From JAFAMS01 sp049520515 (GTDB lineage Bacteria > Vulcanimicrobiota > Vulcanimicrobiia > Vulcanimicrobiales > Vulcanimicrobiaceae), in contig JBEKPS010000002.1 in NCBI GenBank assembly GCA_049520515.1, forward strand, positions 62,001 to 126,000: a stretch of DNA of 64,000 nucleotides. Direction: 5' to 3'. The notes under the pieces were generated by a model, which worked only from the letters and a program-made list of their open reading frames with translations, did not search any database and was not told the origin of the DNA. Below are positions 36,422 to 44,940 of the stretch, one piece after another; positions within the stretch are counted from its first letter, which is position 1; each line of letters starts with the position of its first letter. The translations under genes and the position numbers were made by a program.

Positions 36422-38031
36422 TTCGCCGCGTCCTCGCGCTGGTAGCGCTCACTCTGTGCAGCCTGCAATTCGGTTGCTCGAGACCCGCGTCTAAAGACGC
36501 CACACTGACCGTAGCAATGAGCATTGAGCCGACGTCGCTCAATCCTCTGCTCGTCACTGGCCAGTTGTCACCCTTCGTATCCGAACTCTTTTACTCGTAC
36601 CTATTCATTCGAGACGCGCAAGGTAGGCCGGTACCCGAGGCAGCGACCGAGGTTCCGACGATCAAGAACGGCTCCATCTCGCGCGACGGATTAAAAATAA
36701 CCTACCATCTCAGACCAGGAATACGTTGGCAGGACGGCTTCCCTCTAACCGCGGCGGATTGCGTTTTCACTTTTCACGCGATCATGAATCCGAGAAATAA
36801 TCTACCAGGGCGCGAGGGCTACGATCAGATAGCGGCCGTCGCGGCTCCGAATCCCACCACCATCGTCGTTCGCCTTCGCCGATCGTTTGCTAATTTCGTA
36901 CCAGCCTTTCTTTCTCTCGACACGAACTATCCGATATTACCCGCTCATATTTGGTCGAAGTATCCCGATTTAAATCAGGCCGATTTTTCAGCGCACCTCG
37001 TAGGTTCCGGTCCATTTAAGCTCGTCGCCTGGCGACACGGTGATCGCATCGAGGTTGCGGCAAACGACGATTATTTTCAGGGACGTCCGGCGGCTTCACG
37101 CATAAGCTTCAAATTTGTGCCATCAGAGACGACCGTCGTTAACGAGCTGCAAACGCATGAAATTGACATGGCACCGGAAATCCACGATCCACTCCTTGTC
37201 GATCAGCTTCAAAGGATTGACGGACTAAATATTGTCGCGACTCCACTGTCGGGGATCGACGCGGTTCTCTTGAATACTGCGTCGCTTACCAGCCGGCAAC
37301 TGAGGTCCGCTATCATTGAGTCGCTCAATATCCCCTTGATTGTGGATAGAGCTACGCGCGGCCACTTTCATTCACGCAATGCACTGCGTGGATATTGGGG
37401 AGAAATGTATTCCCCAGCGACCGAGCAATCGTTCAATCCTGCGAAGGCTCGGTCGACACTTGACGACCTAGGATGGCATACCGGTGTAGACGGCATTCGC
37501 ACGAAAGATGGACAACGACTTCAGATAACACTCATTAGCTCTACTGGATCCTTAGTCCAGAGTGTTATCGCGACGCAGATTCAAGCACAGCTCCGCAGTG
37601 TCGGAATCTTGGTAAATATCCGCCTCTACGACCGAATCCAGTTCTTTGAACCACCACCGGATGGGCCGTTTTTCGGCGGTAAATTCGATCTTGCGGTCGA
37701 TTGGCAAGTCTTATCTCCACTGGAGGCGGGACTTACTTTTACATGCGCACAGAAACCCCCGAGCGGATTTAATGTCACACGCCTTTGCGATCCGAAATTT
37801 GACGCCGATTATGAATCCAGTCTAGGGTCTTACGACCCGGTGGCGCTGCGACGTGCCGACTATGCAATGGAGCGCGAGCTTGATCGGGATGTGACTCTTG
37901 TTCCGTTATATCAATTGCGAAATATAGCGGCTCTTTCAGCCGGCGTAAGTGGCTTTGAACCTTCTAACGAATCACCGTACGTAAACATGTGGAAATGGTC
38001 AAAAACATCACTCGAAAATGTCGAGCGGTAG
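36409..38031 (+). CDS. Peptide-type ABC substrate-binding lipoprotein (SBP family 5)
   Basis: Lipoprotein signal ending LQFGC (lipidated C23), then the DppA/OppA family 5 fold: LTVAMSIEPTSLNPLLV, FVSELFYSYLF, YHLRPGIRWQDGFPLTAADCVFTFHAIMNP, PHIWSKYP-like AHIWSKYPD. It would bind di- or oligopeptides. No permease or ATPase for it is in the window, so it may serve a distant transporter or feed a non-ABC system. GTG 36409 starts inside the CocE gene. It converges with the amidase, overlapping by 24 bases. Confidence 0.87.
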   Translation: MAAVVRRVLALVALTLCSLQFGCSRPASKDATLTVAMSIEPTSLNPLLVTGQLSPFVSELFYSYLFIRDAQGRPVPEAATEVPTIKNGSISRDGLKITYHLRPGIRWQDGFPLTAADCVFTFHAIMNPRNNLPGREGYDQIAAVAAPNPTTIVVRLRRSFANFVPAFLSLDTNYPILPAHIWSKYPDLNQADFSAHLVGSGPFKLVAWRHGDRIEVAANDDYFQGRPAASRISFKFVPSETTVVNELQTHEIDMAPEIHDPLLVDQLQRIDGLNIVATPLSGIDAVLLNTASLTSRQLRSAIIESLNIPLIVDRATRGHFHSRNALRGYWGEMYSPATEQSFNPAKARSTLDDLGWHTGVDGIRTKDGQRLQITLISSTGSLVQSVIATQIQAQLRSVGILVNIRLYDRIQFFEPPPDGPFFGGKFDLAVDWQVLSPLEAGLTFTCAQKPPSGFNVTRLCDPKFDADYESSLGSYDPVALRRADYAMERELDRDVTLVPLYQLRNIAALSAGVSGFEPSNESPYVNMWKWSKTSLENVER

Positions 38032-39078
38032 GAACGCCGACGCCGTGAAGTTCGGCATGTCGACGATTTGGCTGAGATGCAAGTCGACGGCCACGCTGCA
38101 GATGCAATAAGCCTGCTCCGGCGTGAAACCGCGTCCGTCGACGAGATACGCGATCATGCTTAGCAGAGCGCTACGCGCGGCGAGGCTCATCTCCTCAGCC
38201 GAACCCGTCGTCGCGTAGTACGGTTTGCCGGGTGCGCGAACTTTATCGTGCGCGTACGCTCCAGAATACGACGGCTCGCGCTGCCCCCGTCGCTTTGCTT
38301 CGCCTCCGAGAATCTCGAAGCGCGCATGCAGGGTAGCAGCCATCTCGACGGCGGCCCCACACGATTCACCGTCGCCTTGCGCAAAGTGTGCGTCGCCGGT
38401 TGAGAAGTTCGCGCCCTCGACATGCACGGGAAGGTACAACGTTGTTCCGGCAACGAGTTGCTTGATATCGATGTTGCCGCCGTTCTCGCGCGGCGGAATC
38501 GTGCGCAGCCCTTCACTCGCGATTGGTTCGTCCGGCGGCATTGCCTCCCGCGAATCGGGGAGATCGACCGGGAATCCACGTTTCTTTAACTCGACTTCGC
38601 GCAGGGTCGCGCTGTTCAAGAGCTCGTGCGACGGCGCAACGCCCATTACGCCCATAAACGGCGCGCTGGGGATAACGACACCGGGGATCTCAGGCGAACG
38701 CGCGCGTTTCCCATCGATCTCCCAGTGCACGACTCCCTTATAGTTGAAGACATCGCGCAAGAATCCGAAATCAGGTCCGAAGAAACACGTGAAGCCGATT
38801 TTCGCGGGTTTGATTTTCTCGATGTGCACCGCGAGTAGATCGCCTGGCCGTGCGCCCTCGATGCGTAACGGGCCCGTCAACGGGTGCACGACCGTACCGA
38901 GAAAGTTCTCGAGATCCAATGTGGTCGTTTCCGGTTTGATCTCGCCGTTCAGCGCATCGCGCGTCTCAATCTTGACGAGCTCGCCTGGCTTGACGGTCGC
39001 AATAGGAGGAATGTCGGGATGCCAACGATTGTGCCAGCCGGCCCGTTGTCCCGCGGCTTCGCTCGGGATGATACGCAC
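38008..39078 (-). CDS. Acetamidase/formamidase-family protein
   Basis: FmdA_AmdA fold: WHNRWHPDIPPIATVKPGE, GPLRIEGARPGDLLAVHIEKI, GDAHFAQGDGESCGAAVEMAA, PLYATTG-like KPYYATTGS. Members hydrolyse formamide, acetamide or other short amides. The role in an amino-acid catabolic operon is not obvious; it could clear an amide intermediate. The first 11 residues (MRIIPSEAAGQ) are encoded by a copy of a dispersed repeat. It begins one base after the aldehyde dehydrogenase stop. Confidence 0.85.
   Translation of the reverse strand: MRIIPSEAAGQRAGWHNRWHPDIPPIATVKPGELVKIETRDALNGEIKPETTTLDLENFLGTVVHPLTGPLRIEGARPGDLLAVHIEKIKPAKIGFTCFFGPDFGFLRDVFNYKGVVHWEIDGKRARSPEIPGVVIPSAPFMGVMGVAPSHELLNSATLREVELKKRGFPVDLPDSREAMPPDEPIASEGLRTIPPRENGGNIDIKQLVAGTTLYLPVHVEGANFSTGDAHFAQGDGESCGAAVEMAATLHARFEILGGEAKRRGQREPSYSGAYAHDKVRAPGKPYYATTGSAEEMSLAARSALLSMIAYLVDGRGFTPEQAYCICSVAVDLHLSQIVDMPNFTASAFLPLDIFE
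39048..39073 (-). repeat. Dispersed repeat, copy 2, inside a coding start
   Basis: On the minus strand TATCATCCCGAGCGAAGCCG plus CGGGAC matches the livH-livM intergenic repeat at 23 of 26 positions. It encodes residues 2-10 of the amidase. Confidence 0.7.
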
Positions 39079-39079
39079 G

Positions 39080-40615
39080 TTAGGCTACCTCGAATACGAC
39101 TCCCTGAGACAAAGACAACGTCTTGGCAAAGTTGATCGTCGTCGTGACGCGTCGCATATAACTCTTCCAACTATCCGACCCGGCTTCGCGTCCGCCGCCC
39201 GTGTCCTTTTCGCCGCCGAAAGCGCCGCCGATCTCAGCGCCTGATGGCCCGATATTGACATTGACGATGCCGCAGTCAGATCCGATCGCCGACATAAAGA
39301 TCTCCGATTCGCGAAGATCGGTCGTGAAGATTGACGACGAGAGACCTTGCGGCACGTCATTATGCATGTGTATTGCGTCATCGAGGCTGCGGAACGAAAG
39401 CACGTACAGTATGGGCGCGAACGTCTCCGTGCGTAAAAGCGGCGACGGCGACGGCATCTCGACGAGCGCAGGTTTGACATAAAACCCGTCGGGATGCGCA
39501 TCGATCGTCACGCGCTCGCCGCCGTGAACCATGCCGCCGGCCCTGCGCGCCTCTTCTAACGATTTCCGCATTGCTTCGAATGCTCTCGCGTCGATGAGAG
39601 GTCCGATCAGCGTCCGGCTATCGCGAGGGTCGCCGACCGGCGCGGCACTGTAAACGCGCTTGAGACGTTCAAGGAACGTGTCATAGACGGCTTCGTGAAC
39701 AAACAGGCGTCGTAGCGTGGTGCAACGCTGTCCAGCGGTGCCCATAGCACCAAATGCTACGGCGGTCAGTGTTAGGTCGAGATCTGCGGATTGGCAGACG
39801 ATCCCACCGTTGTTTCCGCCCAGCTCCAGAATGCTGCGTCCGAAACGAGCTGCAACGCGCGGCCCGATGACGCTGCCCATTTTTGTAGATCCCGTCGCGG
39901 AGACGAGTCGAACCGCCGGATTTTCGGCCAGCTCCACCGCTGCGTCACTTCCTCCCAGGATGACACACGATAAATTCGGCGGCGCCTCGCCGAATCGTGC
40001 ACACGCACGCTCGAAGAGCGCCTGGCAAGCGAGCGCGCACAGAGGCGTCTTCTCCGATGGCTTCCAGACCATTGAATTACCGCAAACGACGGCGAGAGCT
40101 GCGTTCCACGCCCAAACCGCAACGGGAAAGTTGAACGCCGAAATTATTCCAACGACGCCGAGCGGGTTCCACATCTCCATCATCCGGTGCTGACTGCGTT
40201 CGGATGTGATAGTCAGCCCATAGAGTTGACGTGAAAGACCGACCGCGAAATCGCAAATATCGATCATTTCCTGGACTTCGCCCAGGCCTTCGGTCGTGAT
40301 CTTGCCGGCCTCGATCGTGACAAGCCTCGCCAAAGCGGTCTTCGCTTTGCGCAGTTCCTCGCCGAAGAGTCGCACGAGCTCTCCTCTGCGCGGTCCCGGT
40401 ACTTCGCGCCATCGAAGAAAGGCCTCATGAGCGTCTCGGACAGCAACGGCTCGCTGTTCGCGCTCCGTGATTGCGATCTCCGCAATCGTTTGTCCGTCGA
40501 TTGGAGACGACACTTTAAGCGCGTTGTTGTCCACCGTTTTGAGACGCATTCCGAGATCGGAGAGTATTTGCGTTACCTCGGCGGCGATTTCGACTTTCTG
40601 CAGGGTCTCGGTCAT
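39080..40615 (-). CDS. Aldehyde dehydrogenase (ALDH7-like), putative 2-oxoglutarate semialdehyde dehydrogenase
   Basis: NAD(P)-dependent aldehyde dehydrogenase with catalytic C298 (GTAGQRCTT), general base E264 (ILELGGNN) and cofactor segment WNPLGVVGIISAFNFPVAVWAWN. The sequence is of the ALDH7 (antiquitin, piperideine-6-carboxylate dehydrogenase) branch. Position in an operon with an epimerase and D-amino-acid dehydrogenase suggests oxidation of 2-oxoglutarate semialdehyde, the last step of hydroxyproline breakdown. Lysine/pipecolate catabolism is the alternative. ATG overlaps the preceding gene by 4 bases. Confidence 0.85.
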   Translation of the reverse strand: MTETLQKVEIAAEVTQILSDLGMRLKTVDNNALKVSSPIDGQTIAEIAITEREQRAVAVRDAHEAFLRWREVPGPRRGELVRLFGEELRKAKTALARLVTIEAGKITTEGLGEVQEMIDICDFAVGLSRQLYGLTITSERSQHRMMEMWNPLGVVGIISAFNFPVAVWAWNAALAVVCGNSMVWKPSEKTPLCALACQALFERACARFGEAPPNLSCVILGGSDAAVELAENPAVRLVSATGSTKMGSVIGPRVAARFGRSILELGGNNGGIVCQSADLDLTLTAVAFGAMGTAGQRCTTLRRLFVHEAVYDTFLERLKRVYSAAPVGDPRDSRTLIGPLIDARAFEAMRKSLEEARRAGGMVHGGERVTIDAHPDGFYVKPALVEMPSPSPLLRTETFAPILYVLSFRSLDDAIHMHNDVPQGLSSSIFTTDLRESEIFMSAIGSDCGIVNVNIGPSGAEIGGAFGGEKDTGGGREAGSDSWKSYMRRVTTTINFAKTLSLSQGVVFEVA

Positions 40616-41784
40616 ATTACGTTTAGCTCCAGGAGAGGCTCGTTTCGCAAGATTCGCTCGTATGAAAGCGGCGTAAGATCCAACGTCTGATAATGGTCGT
40701 GAGCGATCAACTCCGCGATACCGCGCCCGACGGCCGGCGACTGCTGAAGCCCGTGGCCACTAAAGCCGTTTGCGAAATATGTGTTCGTCAACGTGGGATG
40801 ACGCCCGACTATCCCGGTTTGGTCGAAGGTGTTCATCTCGTAATAACCGGCCCACGATCTCAAAACCCGGATGCTATCGAAACTCGGCACGCGCTCGGCT
40901 AGCGTCGGCCAGACAAAATTTTCAAACGCCTTGTGGTCGACTCGTAGCTCCATGCCATCTTGGTCATCCTCGGGTTCCGGCGTGAAACCGCAGACGATGC
41001 CGTTGCCCTCCGGACGAAACCAAACGCCCGACGTATCGATAACGAGCGGACAATTCGGCATCTCCTCCGCACACGAAAAATGATAGACACAGCGCCGGCG
41101 TGCGCGAACGGGGAGAGGTGTGTGCAGCATGTCCGCGATCGTTGCAGCCCATGGGCCGGCAGCGTTGACGACGACATCGAACTCGTGTTTCGTTCCGCCC
41201 GAAAGAAGAACGGATCGCGCTCGGTCGCCGGCCACCTCAACGTCGACGACCGTGCCGGAAATATATTCCACACCTTGGGCTATTGCTTTCTTGCGAAAAG
41301 ACTGCAGCAAGAGATAGCCATCGAACCATCCCTCTCCCGAGAGGCCTAAGCTTCCTATCGCCAAACCATCCGTGGCAATCCATGGAAAGCGCTCGCGCAA
41401 AGTGTCAACGTCGAATAATGCGACGTCTACGCCGGCTTGGCGCTGAATCTCATAGTTTTGGCGCAGGGTCGCCACGCCTGACTCTGCGACTAAATAGAGA
41501 TAGCCGCGCTCAACCAGTCCAACATCAGGCCGGTCGCCCTCAACTCCAAGATAGTCAGAAAGATTTCGCAAGAACTCAATGCCGAATTGCGAAATCTTTA
41601 TGTTGATTTCCGTCGAGAACTGTTGCCGTATAGAGCTCACGCTAAGGGCGGACGATGCTATCTCGTACGTCGAGTCTCTCTCAATAACGGCGACTGAGCC
41701 CTCGAAAGTCGGATCCGCACTGAGGAAGTAAGCGATGGCGCTTCCAATGACGCCGCCCCCGATAATGATGACACGCGGCGTCAT
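40612..41784 (-). CDS. FAD-dependent oxidoreductase (DAO family), putative D-hydroxyproline dehydrogenase
   Basis: DAO fold with IIIGGGVIGSAIAYFL and a C-terminal YFANGFSGHGLQQSPAVGRGIAEL, as in sarcosine-oxidase-beta/FOXRED1-like dehydrogenases. It should oxidise a secondary D-amino acid to an imine. Located between the epimerase and the aldehyde dehydrogenase, with 4-base overlaps on both sides, it fits oxidation of cis-4-hydroxy-D-proline. A second DAO-family enzyme (43687-44940) is the competitor for the same step. Confidence 0.85.
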   Translation of the reverse strand: MTPRVIIIGGGVIGSAIAYFLSADPTFEGSVAVIERDSTYEIASSALSVSSIRQQFSTEINIKISQFGIEFLRNLSDYLGVEGDRPDVGLVERGYLYLVAESGVATLRQNYEIQRQAGVDVALFDVDTLRERFPWIATDGLAIGSLGLSGEGWFDGYLLLQSFRKKAIAQGVEYISGTVVDVEVAGDRARSVLLSGGTKHEFDVVVNAAGPWAATIADMLHTPLPVRARRRCVYHFSCAEEMPNCPLVIDTSGVWFRPEGNGIVCGFTPEPEDDQDGMELRVDHKAFENFVWPTLAERVPSFDSIRVLRSWAGYYEMNTFDQTGIVGRHPTLTNTYFANGFSGHGLQQSPAVGRGIAELIAHDHYQTLDLTPLSYERILRNEPLLELNVI

Positions 41785-42728
41785 GTCCCAGCGATTCCGA
41801 ATCGATAAGGATCATCGCTGTTAAGATGCAGTGTTGCTTCGCCTGTAATGTACGCGGTAGCGCGGATCTGCGGAAGAATGCTCCCATCTTTCTTGTGGAG
41901 GCTTCCGACGAAGAGACCTCCCGTAATGCTCTCTTGATGCCAAGGGACGTCGAGTTCAAGCTCACCGCGCTCGTACAGTGACATCATTTTTGCCGACATC
42001 CCAGTCCCGCAGGGCGAACGGTCGTAGCTTCCGCCGGGACACAACACGAAGGAGCGAGCGTCGGCGTCAGGGCGTAACGACGGTCCAAAGAGTTCAATGT
42101 GATCGATCTCGGCACCGTCGTCGCCCGTAATCACCGTACGATGAAGCGCTTCGCGAATCGCGAGCGACGCACGCAAGAGCTCCGGAACGTTCTCTAATCG
42201 AAGAGAGAGCTCTGGAACCTGCGCCATGAAAAACCAATTTCCGCCGTATGCGACATCGCCCGTAATTTTTCCGATACCGGGAACCGCGATTGTTACGTCG
42301 CGCTGCGTGCATTTGCTCGGAACGTTTTCGATCGTTACCTGATGGTCGTCGCTAAGTTCAGCGGAGATCGTGCCGACGGGCGTATCAATCGACACTCGGC
42401 CCGGCGAGATCCGACCCAGAAATTCGAGCGTGCGGACAACGCCGATCGTTCCGTGACCGCACATGCCGATATAGCCGATATTGTTGCAAAAGATTACACC
42501 GGCAACTGCGTTTGCGGTAACCGGTGGCGTCAGGATCGCGGCGACGATCGCGGAATGGCCGCGCGGTTCGAGAACGGCGGCCGCGCGAAAATCGTCCCAC
42601 TGTCGCGAGCACTCATCCCGTCGCGCGGCCATCGTCGAAGCATGCAGCTCAGGCCAGCCGTCGATGATCACACGGGTCGGTTCGCCCTCGGTGTGCGAAT
42701 CGACGACACGTAGGGTTGTCGACGCCAT
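41781..42728 (-). CDS. Proline racemase-family protein, putative 4-hydroxyproline 2-epimerase
   Basis: Proline racemase fold with both catalytic cysteines: C90 in GMCGHGTIG and C240 in YDRSPCGTG. A Thr at the second place would mark trans-3-hydroxyproline dehydratase, so an epimerase/racemase is indicated. It should interconvert trans-4-hydroxy-L-proline and cis-4-hydroxy-D-proline. ATG 42728 (MASTTLRVVDSHTEGEP) is the family's natural start; ATG 42737 is possible. It heads a four-gene operon and is divergent from the deaminase gene with a 16-base operator between. Confidence 0.9.
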   Translation of the reverse strand: MASTTLRVVDSHTEGEPTRVIIDGWPELHASTMAARRDECSRQWDDFRAAAVLEPRGHSAIVAAILTPPVTANAVAGVIFCNNIGYIGMCGHGTIGVVRTLEFLGRISPGRVSIDTPVGTISAELSDDHQVTIENVPSKCTQRDVTIAVPGIGKITGDVAYGGNWFFMAQVPELSLRLENVPELLRASLAIREALHRTVITGDDGAEIDHIELFGPSLRPDADARSFVLCPGGSYDRSPCGTGMSAKMMSLYERGELELDVPWHQESITGGLFVGSLHKKDGSILPQIRATAYITGEATLHLNSDDPYRFGIAGT

Positions 42729-42742
42729 GAAGGACATATAGG

Positions 42743-42758
42743 AAATCCTATAGGATTT
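42743..42758. promoter_or_regulatory. Palindromic operator, site 2
   Basis: AAATCCTATAGGATTT is a perfect 16-base palindrome in the middle of the 49-base gap between the divergent epimerase and deaminase genes. Its core equals the site next to the first GntR gene. It contains TATAGG on both strands, so it may overlay both -10 elements. Confidence 0.75.
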
Positions 42759-42777
42759 GTCCTGCGAAGGAGCTACG

Positions 42778-43683
42778 ATGAACTGGAGCGGCGTCTTACC
42801 GGCGATCACCACGCCTTTCGATGGTCAGCTTTTGGTCGACCATTCAGCCCTGGCGAGTCATGTCGCCTGGCTTGTCGATGAGGGCTGTCATGGCATAATT
42901 CCGTTAGGGTCGCTCGGCGAAGCATCAACATTGTCGTTCGCCGAGAAGCTCGAGGTCTTGCGGACGTGTGTTCGAGCGGTCGACGGTCGCGTTCCGATCG
43001 TAGGCGGGATAGCGGCGCTGAGCACTGCCGAAGCGCTCGAACTTGCGCGCGAAGCGCAGCGGGCCGGCTGCGCCGGCCTCATGGTTCTTCCGCCATATGT
43101 CTACCGGGGTGACGAGCGCGAGACTGAAACGCATTTTGACGCATTGATATCGGCAACGCCATTGCCGTGCATGCTCTACAATAATCCGATTGCGTATGGC
43201 GTCGACGTCCTTCCGTCCCGCGTCGTCGAATTGACGAAGCGACATCCGAATCTCCGCGCTGTCAAGGAATCGAGTGGCGATATTCGCCGGATTGCAGAGT
43301 TGCGGCGACTGCTCGGTGATCGAATAGCAATTTTCGCCGGTCTCGACGATCTAGCCATGGAAGCTTTCGACGCTGGCGCCGTTGGGTGGGTAGCAGGGCT
43401 CGTAAACGCCCTCCCACGCGAAACTGTAGAGCTCTACACATTGATCAAAAACGGAGATCGTACGTCTGCGCGCGAGCTGTACGATTGGTTTTTGCCCCTT
43501 TTGGGGCTCGATACGAAGCCCAAGTTCATTCAGCTCATCAAGCTCGTACAAGCAGAGTGTGGTCGCGGGACAACACGTGTCCGTCCACCGCGTTTAGAGT
43601 TGGCAGGTGACGAGTTAGCTGTAACGCTCGAAGCGATTCGTCACGGATTGAAGCATCGAGCTATGCAGGGTAGCATGAAGTAA
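42778..43683 (+). CDS. DapA/DHDPS-family protein, putative pyrroline-4-hydroxy-2-carboxylate deaminase
   Basis: Class I lyase barrel with Schiff-base K163 (LRAVKESSGD) and Y134 (MLYNNP); the first signature reads GSLGEASTLS in place of GTTGE. In hydroxyproline degradation a DHDPS-family enzyme converts pyrroline-4-hydroxy-2-carboxylate to 2-oxoglutarate semialdehyde with loss of ammonia. Start ATG 42778 has AAGGAG upstream. It is first of a plus-strand unit with a FAD dehydrogenase (3-base gap) and a DSD1-like gene. Confidence 0.88.
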   Translation: MNWSGVLPAITTPFDGQLLVDHSALASHVAWLVDEGCHGIIPLGSLGEASTLSFAEKLEVLRTCVRAVDGRVPIVGGIAALSTAEALELAREAQRAGCAGLMVLPPYVYRGDERETETHFDALISATPLPCMLYNNPIAYGVDVLPSRVVELTKRHPNLRAVKESSGDIRRIAELRRLLGDRIAIFAGLDDLAMEAFDAGAVGWVAGLVNALPRETVELYTLIKNGDRTSARELYDWFLPLLGLDTKPKFIQLIKLVQAECGRGTTRVRPPRLELAGDELAVTLEAIRHGLKHRAMQGSMK

Positions 43684-43686
43684 CCT

Positions 43687-44940
43687 ATGCCGGTGACCAA
43701 AGCCGAGATCGCAGTCATCGGAGGCGGAATTATTGGCGTGACATCCGCCTTAGAATTACAAAGAGCGGGCCGGTCTGTCGTTCTTGTTGAGCCACGCGAA
43801 ATAGGCGTCGGAACCGCGGGCGGAAGCGCAGGTTATCTTTCCGACTCGCACATATTTCCAATCGCCACTGCGAATACCGTGTTGCGGATACCGCAAATGC
43901 TGCTGGATCCTTTAGGTCCACTTGTTATTCGCCCGGCGTATGCGCCGCACATGATCGGTTGGGGCCTTCGCTTTTTGAGTTCGTTGCGGCCATCTCGCGC
44001 ACGGGCTGCAACATCCGCACTTGCGTCGCTGAATCGTGATGCGCTGCGGAGACTCTTCGAGCTTGCATCGACGGCTGGCGCGGGAGAATATCTATCGCGA
44101 GAAGGCGCTCTTTCGGTGTGTCTTGAGGCCGGAAACTTGCGCGAGCAAGCGGCGCACATCCCAGTCTACCGATCTTATGGAATCAATGTGGGCGAGGTTA
44201 CGGGAAGAGAGATTTCCGATCTCGAGCCGGCACTCGCGCGCGACTTCATTGGCGGCCTGTTCTTTCCAGACGAAGCGCGTTGCTTAGATCCAGGAGCATT
44301 TGGCCGGCGTCTCGCGGCGAGCTTTATCGAAACGGGCGGCGTGACCGTTCCTGAAGCCGCGACGGAAATTGAATCAAAATCGGATGGTTCTTGGAACGTC
44401 CACTTTGCGAACAAGGACGTAATAAGCGCTGAATCAGTGGTCGTTTCTGCCGGAGTATGGTCGCGTCCACTTCTTGAGCGACTAGGCTATCGGGTGCCAT
44501 TGGAAACCGAGCGAGGTTACCACCTCATGCTGCCAAAACCGGAGTTGACGGTGCAACGTCCCGTGCACTTTGTTGAGCGCCGCTTCGTGGCGACTCAGAT
44601 GCTGGAAGGTTTACGCCTCGCCGGCACCGCGGAATTTGCGGGCCTGGATGCCCCGATGGATCCTCGCCGATCCGACGTGCTTTATCAGCTTGCAAGACCT
44701 TACTTGCCGGGATTGAGCAATGCGGGGGCCACGCGTTGGATGGGATACCGGCCTAATCTTCCGGACTCTTTGCCGGCGATCGGCAAGTCAACGAAGCATC
44801 GCAATTTGTATTACAATTTCGGTCACCAGCACTTAGGCCTAACTCAATCGGCTGCTTCCGCCCACATTTTGAGCAGCGTTGTCGTAGGAAGCGATCTCGA
44901 TATCGACATTGCGCCGTTTTCGCTCGATCGGTTTACCTAG
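43687..44940 (+). CDS. FAD-dependent D-amino-acid dehydrogenase (DadA-like)
   Basis: DAO/DadA-type: EIAVIGGGIIGVTSALELQRAGRSVVLVEP at the start, AGYLSDSHIFPIATANTVLRIPQMLLDP early, and GYRPNLPDSLPAIGKSTKHRNLYYNFGHQHLGLTQSA at the end, the DadA layout. It likely oxidises a D-amino acid (hydroxy-D-proline or D-proline) and passes electrons to quinone. It is in the deaminase operon; its end overlaps the DSD1-like gene by 32 bases. Confidence 0.87.
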   Translation: MPVTKAEIAVIGGGIIGVTSALELQRAGRSVVLVEPREIGVGTAGGSAGYLSDSHIFPIATANTVLRIPQMLLDPLGPLVIRPAYAPHMIGWGLRFLSSLRPSRARAATSALASLNRDALRRLFELASTAGAGEYLSREGALSVCLEAGNLREQAAHIPVYRSYGINVGEVTGREISDLEPALARDFIGGLFFPDEARCLDPGAFGRRLAASFIETGGVTVPEAATEIESKSDGSWNVHFANKDVISAESVVVSAGVWSRPLLERLGYRVPLETERGYHLMLPKPELTVQRPVHFVERRFVATQMLEGLRLAGTAEFAGLDAPMDPRRSDVLYQLARPYLPGLSNAGATRWMGYRPNLPDSLPAIGKSTKHRNLYYNFGHQHLGLTQSAASAHILSSVVVGSDLDIDIAPFSLDRFT

